Of a stretch of DNA of 64,000 nt, positions 22,021 to 32,651 are shown one piece after another. Position numbers and translations under genes: made by a program. This stretch comes from Amia ocellicauda (Eukaryota > Chordata > Actinopteri > Amiiformes > Amiidae): contig NC_089856.1 in assembly GCF_036373705.1 (NCBI RefSeq), positions 3,001,001 to 3,065,000 of the forward strand. The letters run 5' to 3'. Under the pieces are notes generated by a model. It had not been told where the DNA came from. It saw only the letters and a program-made list of their open reading frames with translations, and ran no database searches. The first letter of the stretch is position 1; every line of letters begins with the position of its first letter.

Positions 22021-25000
22021 CTACAGGAGAGAGGCAGAGAGGGGTTAGCAATGGCTCCCTGCAGACACAAGCCTTATCCGAAACCCATCCCACTCCCCCA
22101 GCGCTGTGGAGCCCAAAGCCAGGGTGGGAGAGGAGGCGGCAGCTGGGGAGATGGGGGGCAATGGCAGAACACAACAGTAATCAGTGAAGTTGGGGTCACT
22201 ATTGTCGTTTAAAGTTCTGCTTTCTTTCACTACACTTCTGCTCTGCTCTTCAAAATCTGTCTGATCTGCTTTCAAACATCGAGGAAAGAGGGAGGGGAGG
22301 AGCCATCAGCCATTTTCTACACCAAGAAAAAAGACCTGGATACACTGCCATACTTTAAATCTAGCGGTTGGCACTCAGTAAATAATGAATAAATGACTTA
22401 AATGAATAAAAACCAACAGGGTTATGGGGGGTAATTTATTTTAATCTAGACAGCATTAACAGCATGTGAAATAACTACCACACTAGTATACAGACAGGAG
22501 CAATTTGCATTTCAGCAGCACTGCCGACAGTTAGAAAAGCGATGTACGGGGGGGGTGGAAAACATGAAAGCAACGCAACGGGAAGGAGAGGGAGAAGTCC
22601 CGTCCCGCCTCGGTGTACAGCTGTCACACACAATCAGACTCCCCCGGAGCCACAGCCCACGCGGCCAGACTGCCTCCCAGGAGCGCAGACATCCTCAGAC
22701 GGACGCAGCCCGGCTTACGCAAGGGGCTTCACCGATTCCCAGCCGACACCAAAGATCATCTGTAGGAGACCCCTCTTGTACCCCTCCGGAAACGGACAAC
22801 GGGTTGCGGTTTTAAACGCTCGACAGTGACGACACCTAGACAGATAAAATACTGGATACGCGGCCGGCTCTTTTCCTAAACAGACATGATTTGGGGGAAA
22901 TGACCATCAATCTCCCTACTAACCATGATGCAGAGGATTCGATTCAGCGATAGACACAAAATAAAAACCTTACTGCCAAGATCTTGGGAAAGACTACCAC
23001 GACGGAGAAGGAACCAAAAAGATGGGCCTACGGAGGAACCAAGGGATTCGTGCAAGAAACATGTCGGCTATTCATTTAGGTTGGCGTGGTTTTCTGCTTC
23101 GTTGAGGGGACTCTTGTAACCAGCACTCCCCCAGTTTGTGTCTCTCCGTGGCCAAGGTATATTTTAAATCACTAACCCAACCCCTACGTAAAAGACGTCT
23201 AAACTCGCTGGATCTCTAAAAGCTAGGAAATCAAGAGGGGAGGAAAACCGGCAACAGAATCCTCTTCCTCGTGTGGAAGACTAGTTTGTACGTAGTGCCG
23301 TCACCATTCATTCCCAAGTCTTCAGTGATCAATGAAAATTACATCTGGTGCTGGGAACCCCCTGCAAACGCTAAAACGGACCAGGATCCAGGTTCTGAGA
23401 AGATCAATCTGGGAGGTGGATCGAAGACTTGCTAAGATTGTGAGGATTCTGGATTTCCAAGACACTCTTCCTTCAACATTTAAAGCCACATGGGGAAGCG
23501 GCCGCTCAATGGCTCTTCGGGAAGATCAACATGGCAGACCCAGCTCTCTCAGATAGTCTTATGTGTATCCCATGTCAAAGAACTTTCTGGGGTGAGATCG
23601 CAAAGCTACACGCTAGTAAGTAGCATTCCGGGTTAATTAGTACTATATAATGACAATTAAAGATTCAGGGTGAAATATTTTGTTTCATCCTGTTGCTTTA
23701 AGTATCATTATACAGTGCTAATGCTTGCCTCCCCTGTGCACATCCATGGAGGGAAATCGGTAATGCATCTCCGTGTTGTCTTGGTTTGGTGTGGTCTGGT
23801 TGTGTTGTGTTGTGTTGTGTTGATAAACCCACACGGCAAAAGCAACAAAAGGCTCAAGACTATTTTGTTAGAAACCAGACGAAACAGCAGGGGAAAAGGG
23901 TGCCCTGTCTATGCTTTTTAACACACTTATAATCTGAAATCTTCCACTTCACAGCATGCACAGAAGAACTCCCATGCAAATTATAGAGCTACACCTCACT
24001 CTGCTCACCAGGATAGCATCACACTGAGAAATGTTATCCTTGCCATGAAGATATGCCTCAAAAACTGCAGAAGAGTCAAACTTACTTAAAAAAGACCAGT
24101 CGCACAAAAGCTTAATTATACGTAGAACATATCTCACGAAAATGAAAATAATTATCTGTAGGGTTTCAACACAACAGCCATACTGTCCTTAGCCGAGCCC
24201 ATCTATAAAACAGCACCAGATAATACATTTGACAAAAAAGGGAAGTTGTATTGATTGATCTAGAGACAGACAAACAAACCCCTGCAATTTAGCCAGATGA
24301 CCAAGAAATTATCAATGAGTAGATTCATGTTTATTAAAAAATAAACAAACCGCAGTAACAAAACAGATGCACAGAAGTATACCACCTCTAACACCATACA
24401 TCTTGTATCAGTTTCCAACGAGCATCAGAAATAATACAAACAAACAGTGCGGAGAGGGGAGACTAATAAAACTGGACAATTTCAGAAATCATAATTCAAT
24501 GCATGAAGAACAGGAGATCCATGTTAATAACACACTGGCTGTGTAGTCTTCAGCCATTTTCTTTTAAACGTCAGAAAGAAAAGAAAAAATACATTAAAGC
24601 TTAAATTAATATTAAGCAATACAATACTATCTTTTATAAACGTATTTTGTGTTTAAGAAAAAGCACTAATATATTCCAGGACCCAGAAAATCGACGTCAT
24701 TATTTTAGTGCCTCCCCACATATATACCAATTAAACCATATTTATCATTCAACCCTCCAATCCCATTTTCAAACCCCAACAAAATCAAACTGGCTCAATT
24801 CTACACAATAGGAAAACAGTAATATTTGTGTATTTTTCGTGTTTTTAGTTTTTTTTTGGGGGGGAACAACATCAATGGTCTATGATAACAAGCCTGACTA
24901 AAATGTCCGTTTGCACAGCCTGCCTCGCCTGTCAACACTGGCTGATGCAGAAGCGCGTTTATAAAAACACACCTGTGACAAACCCTGTGCAAACGATGCA

Positions 25001-25605
25001 TTGACGCCTTTCAGCCTGGGATTGCATTTTATTACAATAATCACAACTCAGTAGAGCCATCAATACGATATTAGCATTGCAATACGTGCACATGACCTAA
25101 TACAATCACCCCCCCATAAAAAACAAGACAAAAACAGCGCGGTCGCAACAGCAGCAGGGCTCCGTGTCGCTGCCACAGCTCGCCCCTCGTCCCGTATCAC
25201 GACATCTACTTTAATAAACACCACACATCGCGATCGACCGGTGAATGAGAGGGAGGGAGGGAGGGAGGAAAAAGGCAGACAAAGAAAGCCTGTGCTTCTG
25301 AGGCCGGCCATGCTGCAATTCAGACCAGCAACGACATTTCGCCGCTTTTTCTCGGCGCTTTCACGGCGATCCGGCCCGTTTCGCGCCGCACTGACCCCGC
25401 CGGCCCCCCGTAGCCCCGGCCGGAGCCCTCGGTGCAGCCGCCGCTCGGGGCCGGTTCATTCATTGCGCCGGCCGGCCGCGCAGACACACACACACCGGCG
25501 GGGGGAGAGCGGGTTGAACGCGGGGAAAAACAGCGACGCCGACCCCAGAGCGGCTGGGACTCGGCCGGTGTCCGCGGCGGGGCCGGGCGGAGCGGAGGCG
25601 CTTAC
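22021..25605 (-). other. smarca4: SMARCA4 intron 1
   Basis: This 3.6-kb intron separates the non-coding first exon from the exon carrying the start codon. Its donor is GTAAG at 25605-25601 and its acceptor is CTGTAG ending at 22021. I see no second gene in it. Open frames are short and the 24-25 kb part is AT-rich. Confidence 0.75.
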
Positions 25606-25920
25606 CGACCGTGTGGATCCCGCTGGCGCCGCTGATGTGCCCTCGCTGCCGGAACAAAGAGCGTCTGGCTGAGCTGCCTCTCTCTCTCTCTCTCCCCCTT
25701 CCTCCCTTCTTTCTGGCTCTTCCACCGCTCCTCCCTCCGCTGCTCTCTCTCCACAGCGCCCCCCTTCCTCTCCTCCGTCGCTTTTCTTTCTCTCTCTCTC
25801 TCCTCTTCAAACCCGACCGGCCAGTGTCGGGCACGCATGCGCACTGCGCTCGCCACTGCAGGGAGGAATGCAGCGAGGCGGCGGTGGGGGATGGGCGCCG
25901 CTGGGCTGATAAGCGCAGCC
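25606..25920 (-). promoter_or_regulatory. smarca4: SMARCA4 non-coding exon 1 and CpG-rich promoter
   Basis: The minus strand has a clean splice donor at 25605 and no in-frame coding start before it, so this is an untranslated first exon. The surrounding ~25300-25920 is very rich in CG dinucleotides, unlike the flanks. Alternating CT tracts at 25676-25805 (GA-rich in the transcript) cover the likely 5'UTR. A near-consensus NRF-1 site, CACGCATGCGCA, sits at 25832-25843. The transcription start is probably near 25,830, but it is inferred and not directly visible. Confidence 0.7.
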
Positions 25921-27201
25921 TCATTACAGACGCGCTGTAGTCGCTCGCATCCTTTTTACTGGTTCAAAAAGCGACTGCTAAATCATATAGATGCGTCCCA
26001 ACTGAGAGCGATTGTTTGAAATGATTGGCATTAGCAATAGAGTATGGTGTAGCACTGTTGTATGCAATGCACGTCCTACTTTGTAAATAAAATGTATTAA
26101 GTTGGGAAAACAAGTCCATGTTAACACAAAAGTGCTATTATTGTAGCTATTGCATTATTATTAATAATAGGCCTATTAATCAGAATTGAATTTTAAAGTT
26201 TGCATAAGAGAATGCATTTGTGATAGTATGTGACAGTAAACCGGTACTGTATATATGTTAGTGTCCACTGTTGCATGTAAGTAGATGTATATGTAGAGCA
26301 GTATGTATGTAACAGTGGCACGCTGTACACTACACTAAACTGTATTATACAACACTGCATTATATAACACTACAGCGCTGCACTACCCTCTATTATTGTA
26401 GTACAAAACCGAACTGGTGAGAGTACTTCTACCCTAGCTGAACAGACCATACAGTAGAACTCGCCCCCAAGACCAACTAAGCCATTTATACATCATAACC
26501 CACTTAATATGTAAATACGGAAAAGGGAAAGTGTTGGCACAGGACAGCCACAAGTGTGGGAAGAAAAAATGGCCCAGGCTGTCATTCAGGGCCAGAGAAG
26601 ATCGTACGAGAGCAAGAAACACCCCAGGGGGCTAAACGTGTCACCAGGGAGAGAGAGGTGTGGGAGGGGACAATTAGTGCTGCAGCCTTAGCTTTGGCCC
26701 ATATACCTGCTTATTGTAACTGTACAGCACTGGTCCGTGCGTAGGTCTGTATGTATGTTTGTCAGCATCTCTGTGTCAGCGTGTCGTCTTCTAACCTGCT
26801 ATCAGACAATACAAAAATAAAGGGGATTTTTATGTTCTTTCTTTTTCACATGCAATCCAAAGTTGGATCTCTCCTTGCGATACATCTAAAGAGATCAACA
26901 CAATGATCAGCACAATGATCAGCATTCCTCCAGGTCAATCAATACACAGCACGGCAACAGCAAAGTTTCAGACACGATGTTCAGACACACGCTCCGTCAG
27001 AGACACGGCCGAGATGTTGCCCCTCGCTGACCACAGCAGCCCAAATCTGCTTGAGCCTGCTTACAGAGGTGAGGCGAGGTCTCCTGGGGTGATCTCATAA
27101 GACCAGGATCCCGCCCCTCCGCCTCCTCCTGCTGCCGCCACACAGGGTAGACCTCATTCTCTGCCAGAGCGTGTAGGTGCCGTGTGGCCAGGGCAGCAGA
27201 C
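25921..27201. other. Intergenic region between SMARCA4 and the sulfotransferase
   Basis: This 1.3-kb region lies between two divergently transcribed genes. It has low complexity near 26250-26400, with repeated TGTA and CACTACA words. A possible non-coding exon of the right-hand gene may end near 27068, where CAGAG is followed by GTGAGG. I see nothing else in it. Confidence 0.5.
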
Positions 27202-29578
27202 ATGAGCCCAGGTTGCGTCTCGGCCAAACTGTGGTGGTTTCTCCTCGCCGGGCTGCTGGTCGCGCTCGCCCTCACCGCAGTGCTGCTGCTGTTGGCAGGA
27301 CAGTCGCTCCAGTATATGAGGTAGGCCGTGCTCCCTCCATCCACTCATCTCTCTCTCTCTCCACCTTCCCCTGCTCCTCAGAAATAGATGTGCTCGTGAC
27401 AGGCTATGGTTTTGTTTCCTTTTTTTATACGTTCTACAGCTGGAAAACGGGTGTCGCTCATCTTGTGCACATGGAATTTATTGCATTATTGTGTTTTAGT
27501 CAGGATTGTGTTGTTTTTCTCCTGTCCCCCCCTCAAAGCCTATTAATTAAAGTAATTGCTAGCTGCACACTTCCCCTCCACACTACGGCCGAAGCCCCCG
27601 ATGACACGCAGCAGGGTGGCGCAGATGCCGGGAACAACATGTCGTTTTTGATCACAGATCTCTAACTGCACAGGAATGGTCACGGATCCCGATCCTTCCC
27701 AGGCCATTGGCAAGCTAGAGTTTGTGTAGTTGCCAAAACCTGCCAAACCTGGCCAAACCAGGCCCCATGCTGCCTAGCTGAAGTAGAGGACCGTCCATCT
27801 CCGCAATTGTAGTAAAGCTCATTTGAGCAGTGAGATTATGCAGAAATAATAACCGGCACACTTAAGACAATAGAGAACATAAGAAAGTGTCCAATCGAGA
27901 GGAGGCCATTTGCCCCATCGTGCTTGTTTGGTGTCCATTAATAACTGAGTGATCCAGGGATCCTATCCAGTCTGTTTTTGAATGTTCCCAAATTTTCAGC
28001 TTCTACCACATCGCTGGGGAGTTTGTTCAGATCGTGACGCCTCTCTGCACTTCCATGTAGTGCAGTGATGTGTTGCAACAGGCCAGAGAAAGTGTGCAAA
28101 AAGAAGAATTTACTTTTTCCTCCACAAAGATGGAGCTTAACCACGACCTTAACCTTATGCCTGTTTCTCACCCTTTTGTGGTCCAGGGATAGAAGCATGA
28201 CACCGGTGGGGAATCCTCACAGTGCCACCCCCAGCAGAGCCCAGGACATGTCACCTGGGGGGCTCCACAGAGAGGGAGAGGGGCAGTCCGGGCTGGGCTT
28301 CACTTGGGACCCCCTCCCCTCCCGCCCTCCCCGGCAGAGCCGCCGACGTCACCACCACATCGTCTTCCTGAAGACGCACAAGACCGGGGGCAGCACGGTG
28401 CAGAACCTGTTGTTCCGCCTGGCAGAGAAGGAGGGCCTCACTTTCGCCTTCCCCTACTTCACCTACCAGTTCGGCTACCCACAGAGGTATGGCACCAATG
28501 GGCACCCGAGCTCAGGCCGCATCACACACATGAATGTCTTGTGTGCGTGATGCAAAGCGGTTTGCGGGGATACATTACTATCCCAATCTGTCATTCCCTA
28601 AAACACTATTCCTGCCTCGTTCCCACCCATTGACAAGTCGTCCCCCTGTCCGCCAGGTTCCGGGAGGAGTTCGTGGACGAGCTGCCGCCGGGCGCCTCGC
28701 AGTTCGACATCCTGTGCAGCCACATGCGGCTGGACCTGCCCCAGCTGCGGCGCATGATGCCCGCCGACAGCATCTACCTCACCATCCTGCGAGACCCGGT
28801 CAGCACCTTCGAGTCTGTCTTCAGCTACTACGCCTCCATGGTGCCAGCCTTCACGCTGGTGCAGAACCGGGCGAGCGATTCCCCCGGCGGTCCCGACCAG
28901 CGGCAGCTCCTCGCAGCCTTCCTGGCGTCGCCCGAGTCCTACTACGACCCCGCAGACCCGAGCAACGGCCTGGCCCGGAACCCCATGACCTTCGACCTGG
29001 GTCTCGGCCCCCGCGAGTGGAACGCCAGCTGGGCGGGGGAGCTGGCAAAGCTGGCAGAGGCGTTCCACCTGGTAATGATCGCCAAGCACTTCGATGAGTC
29101 GCTGGTGCTCCTCAAGGAGCTGCTGCAGCTGGACTACCAGGACCTGGTGTATGTGGAGCTCAACGCCCGGCCCGGGCCCGACCGAGCCCAGCCCGACGAG
29201 GAGCTGCGCGCCCGGGTCCGGTCCTGGAATGCCCTGGATGTGCTCCTCTACGAGCACTTCTCGCGGCTCTTCTGGGAGAAGGCGCGGCGCTACGGGCTGC
29301 GGCGGCTGGCGGAGGGCGTACGGGAGCTGAGGGCGCTGGCAAGGCGGACGCGGCGGCGCTGTCTGCAAAGAGAGGGCGTCCCCCCTGGGGAGCTGGAGGA
29401 CCTGCTGCGGCCCTGGCAGCCCAACTCCGCCACCATCCTGGGCTACGACCTGCGGGGCAACCTGAGTGCGCAGGAGCAGGGCTCGTGTCTGCGGCTGGTG
29501 CTGCCCGAGCTGCAGTACCACTCCTACCTGTACTTCCAGCAGTACGGCCGGGATCTGAGGTTGGTGCCGGCCGGTTGA
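27202..29578 (+). CDS. gal3st2-like: Galactose-3-O-sulfotransferase family protein (complete, 3 exons)
   Basis: The enzyme transfers sulfate from PAPS to the 3-OH of galactose on glycolipids or glycoproteins in the Golgi lumen. Exons are 27202-27320, 28187-28486 and 28657-29578, totalling 1,341 nt (446 aa plus stop). Residues ~9-33 form a signal-anchor after a short cytoplasmic tail, as expected for a type II Golgi protein. The 5'-phosphosulfate loop is FLKTHKTGGST (100-110) and the 3'-phosphate motif is ILRDPVSTFESVFSYY (from ~183). NAS and NLS give two N-glycosylation sequons. The late motifs YFDESLVLL-like, PWQPNS and PELQY are typical of the family. It is closest by eye to GAL3ST2/GAL3ST3; the exact paralogue is unresolved. 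The start has G at -3. Usual family length is 400-490 aa. No lesions are seen. Confidence 0.92.
27875..28047 (-). mobile_element. LINE 3' end in intron 1 of the sulfotransferase
   Basis: Second copy of the LINE tail, in minus orientation relative to its coding strand. It shares the segment from GAACATAAG through CATCGCTGGGGAGTTTGTTC with the copy at 36041. It is truncated after ~170 bp and lies 140 bp upstream of the acceptor at 28187. Confidence 0.85.
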
Positions 29579-31409
29579 ACCATCCTGCGCCAGATGAGCA
29601 CAGAACATCGATTTCCCAGACATTGCTTCACTCTCAAGTATTGCAGTGTGTGGCCTATGGATCAAATGCTGACTGGAAGACCAAACGCCCCAGAACCAAC
29701 CAATCTAGCCTGCCTAACCCCCCCACATGGTCCGAGAGTAAAATCTGCTGTTACTGCAGTTGTACAAACACACACAAGGACTGACAAAGAGCACAGACAT
29801 TTTTTAAACTAATTTATTGTTATTGAGCATTTTGTACAAACACTTCCTGTAAAGATACAGCAGGGACAATTAGTCTGCTTTGAGAAATTGTGTATTTTTT
29901 TCTTCCCCGTTCTTCATAAAATACAACCGATTGCAGAAGGAAAACTAGTCGACAACTTCAGATTGAGAAAAAAAGTGTTTCGGACTTTCTATACAGCGTT
30001 CGATTTAACATCACATATTCATAAATTATATGTCTCTTAAAAACCCAGGCAAGTTTACACAGTCGATCCGCCGCTCGGAGGGATGGGACAGACGGGTGGA
30101 CGGGAAGCGTCCCTTCGACTCTCGCTTCTCTCACATCCCGTTGTGTGCGCTCTCTCAGATTGTCGTTAAGTGCTGCTGGGATTATCATCATCGGCCAGAT
30201 TAGGTGAAAATCCATTTCCATTATGGGACTTTCGGCAAACCGGACAGGAAGTCGATGAGGGGAAGCCAATTAGCATCACACTGTGCCCCTCGGCAGCAAA
30301 CTATACACCCAGCGAACACCAGCCCAGCCCAGAGATTCAAGAAGCATCTCGCGTGCAGGAGAGCGATTCCCCGAGGCCCGGGTCTGGAACTGCCGAGTGA
30401 CAGTTCTGTCCTCATGAAACGGAGCCCCTGCCTTCCCGTCTCCGAAACCCCCCCAATTTGGCAAAAAACGGTGATGGCGGATAACCACAAAGCTCACAGA
30501 CAACAGGATAGACAGTGCAAACAATAAAAAGGAAAAAGCAGCAAAAATCTACAGCTTGAATTGACCCGTTTCTTCCTCCGAGTGTTTGCGTTTTTTATTG
30601 CACAGATCGGATGCGTCCCCCAGGCCTTGGGTCGGGCGCAGGGTCCTGTACTGCCCTGTATGCCCTGTAACCCGCGCACGAGGGGTCATGTTGACGTCGC
30701 ACTTAAGGTCTGGGCTCGGAGGTGTGAAATGACACGCCCACCCCGACCAAAGAGAGGCTGAGGACCTGATTTGGCGATCAAGAGGGAAAGGGAAACCGAA
30801 TGCAGTGGTGAAGACACGAGTTAGGGAGCTCCTTCCTCATGTAAAAGCTTTCCGATAAAGATTGTGGTTTGCTAGAGAGTACATTAGCCCTTAAAGCTGA
30901 AGAGCAGTGAGCAGATTGAGGAAATAAACAGACTCCCTCTCTCGTCGCTACAGTGCAGAGCGGTGAGAGAAAGAAAGGAGTGTTCTCCCCCCTCTTTTAT
31001 CTGGGTGGCGCGGTCATTTTCGGAGCAACCGAGACCTCGGAGGTCAGGTAGTGCGGAGGAATTAGCTGCAGTGCGATCATTTGCTGGTGTAATGTTGCCC
31101 ATGATGAAACCCCACAATAAATATGAATAATAAAAAAATAAACCCTGCCGAAGCGACGCTCAAGAGCTTCTGCAGGACGAATGAACAAGTGTGCTGTGTG
31201 GTCTCTTTATTCAACACAGCGGGACCCCCACCCTGCTCCTGGGGACCCCCATCCCCTGCCGCTTCACATTCCAGCCCGGCCTTGAAATATTTTTTTATCT
31301 GAACCTTTAACTAGACAAAGAACCGGCACAGCCATTCAATCTTAAACCATCAGGAATCTCGCGTGCAGTGTAAACGATTACACAACAGCCGCATTCAAGG
31401 TCATATTCA

Positions 31410-31520
31410 CCAATTAAGGGACCCAATCATGTTGTTCCAATTAAGCAATTAAGAGCTAGGCTAGAACCAAAACCGTGAAGGGCAGTGGGTCCCCAGAACA
31501 ATGGCGAAGAACCACTGATT
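31410..31520 (+). repeat. Dispersed short repeat with CCAATTAAGCAATTAAGAGC core
   Basis: The core words AATTAAGCAATTAAGAGCT, AACCAAAACC and GAACCACTG recur with variation near 19521-19550, 21436-21540, 32490-32512, 33046-33066 and 59320-59575. It looks like an old SINE-like or MITE family. No internal promoter was recognised. Confidence 0.6.
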
Positions 31521-32042
31521 CAACATTGTCTCTCAGCTACGACCAGATCCAGCAAAGGTAATGGGGGGTTTACAGTGCTGGACCCCAGTGCCCCCGCTTA
31601 GTTCTGGGAACAAATTAGAGTGCAAAGGTCAGTTAAATAAGCCAAAGCATAACTTAATGATAAAGAAGGAAATAAACCCACAGACATGCAGCTCTCAGTG
31701 TAACTCAGGGCTGCGTTGGACCCTCGAGAGGTTTTATAAAAAGATAAAAGGACATGGTTTGCGGGACATGGCTGATTCCTGGAAGTGCCGTCTCGGAGTA
31801 GCCGGAGAAGTCTATCTCTCCGCTCCGATCTTCGCGAAGCCAGCTGATCCCAGAGGTGCTCCACACACAGGATGAGTTTGCCATACTGTGCAGCAGGGGG
31901 AGAGGGTGCAGTCTGTGAGATGAATTCTCTAGCTTCATCCTCAGCCCAGACTGGCAGCGGAGGGGCGGGGCATCTCACAAAAGCGATGTTAATTAGTGTT
32001 AAAAGCAGTGGAAGCACCTAGTGAAGTGAAACTAATAAAATC

Positions 32043-32075
<33 letters not shown>

Positions 32076-32344
32076 AATAAAACTGACCTCCTAGGTTCAA
32101 ACTCAATGGATAAAAATTCTCCCACTCTGACATACTCTATTTCGTCAAGAGCAGCTTTGGTGTCTTGGCTCTAATCTAATCCCAACCCCCCCACCCCGAG
32201 TAATGGACTGTCCTGGCAAAAAATAAATCAAATCCATCTTCTCTGCTCGAGGCTTTCACCCGGACTGAGCAACTATGGGCAACCGTCAGGGGACAGGGTG
32301 GCAGCGGGGGGTCTGACCCATGACATCGGAACATAAGTTAACAT

Positions 32345-32384
<40 letters not shown>

Positions 32385-32394
32385 AATAATAATA
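32345..32394. repeat. AAT/ATT microsatellite, self-complementary
   Basis: A run of AAT units switches to ATT units and back to AAT, so the strand is partly palindromic. It lies ~70 bp beyond the ATG4D poly(A) signal. Confidence 0.9.
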
Positions 32395-32462
32395 GGGCAG
32401 AGACGGGCAAGAGCGACTCTTCCATTGCATTCTATTCAATATCAAGTCTTGGCTACAAATCC

Positions 32463-32468
32463 TTTATT
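32463..32468 (-). terminator. atg4d: Polyadenylation signal of ATG4D
   Basis: AATAAA on the minus strand, 184 nt past the ATG4D stop codon. The intervening 3'UTR contains a copy of the AATTAAGCAATTAAG repeat at 32490-32512. Confidence 0.65.
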
Positions 32469-32651
32469 CCATTCGTCTCCAGGAGCAAAGGCCAATTAAG
32501 CAATTAAGATCTGTAGTGGGGCAGACAAGAAGAGCCAAAAGTGCCTGCTCCTGTAATAGAGCCGACAGCCTGAGGGAGTGCAGTGCCGGAGGGTGGGGGG
32601 ACTCTAGGGGCTCCAGTGTTCTGTTGTAGTGAGGCATGGGGGGGGGCGCCG

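Larger units (their letters stand above)
29579..32462. other. Convergent 3' region of the sulfotransferase and ATG4D
   Basis: There are no coding exons. A plus-strand AATAAA at 30523-30528 is a candidate poly(A) signal for the sulfotransferase, which would give a ~950-nt 3'UTR. Other AT-rich signals occur near 29812 (minus) and 31116-31140 (plus). Simple AAT/ATT repeats lie at 32045-32075 and 32345-32394. I see no RNA gene. Confidence 0.5.

Noticed and set aside
28598..29665. 355-codon minus-strand open frame opposite the sulfotransferase
   Set aside because: It is the shadow of a GC-rich third exon. The plus-strand frame has family motifs, splice sites and an exact coding length; the antisense frame has none.
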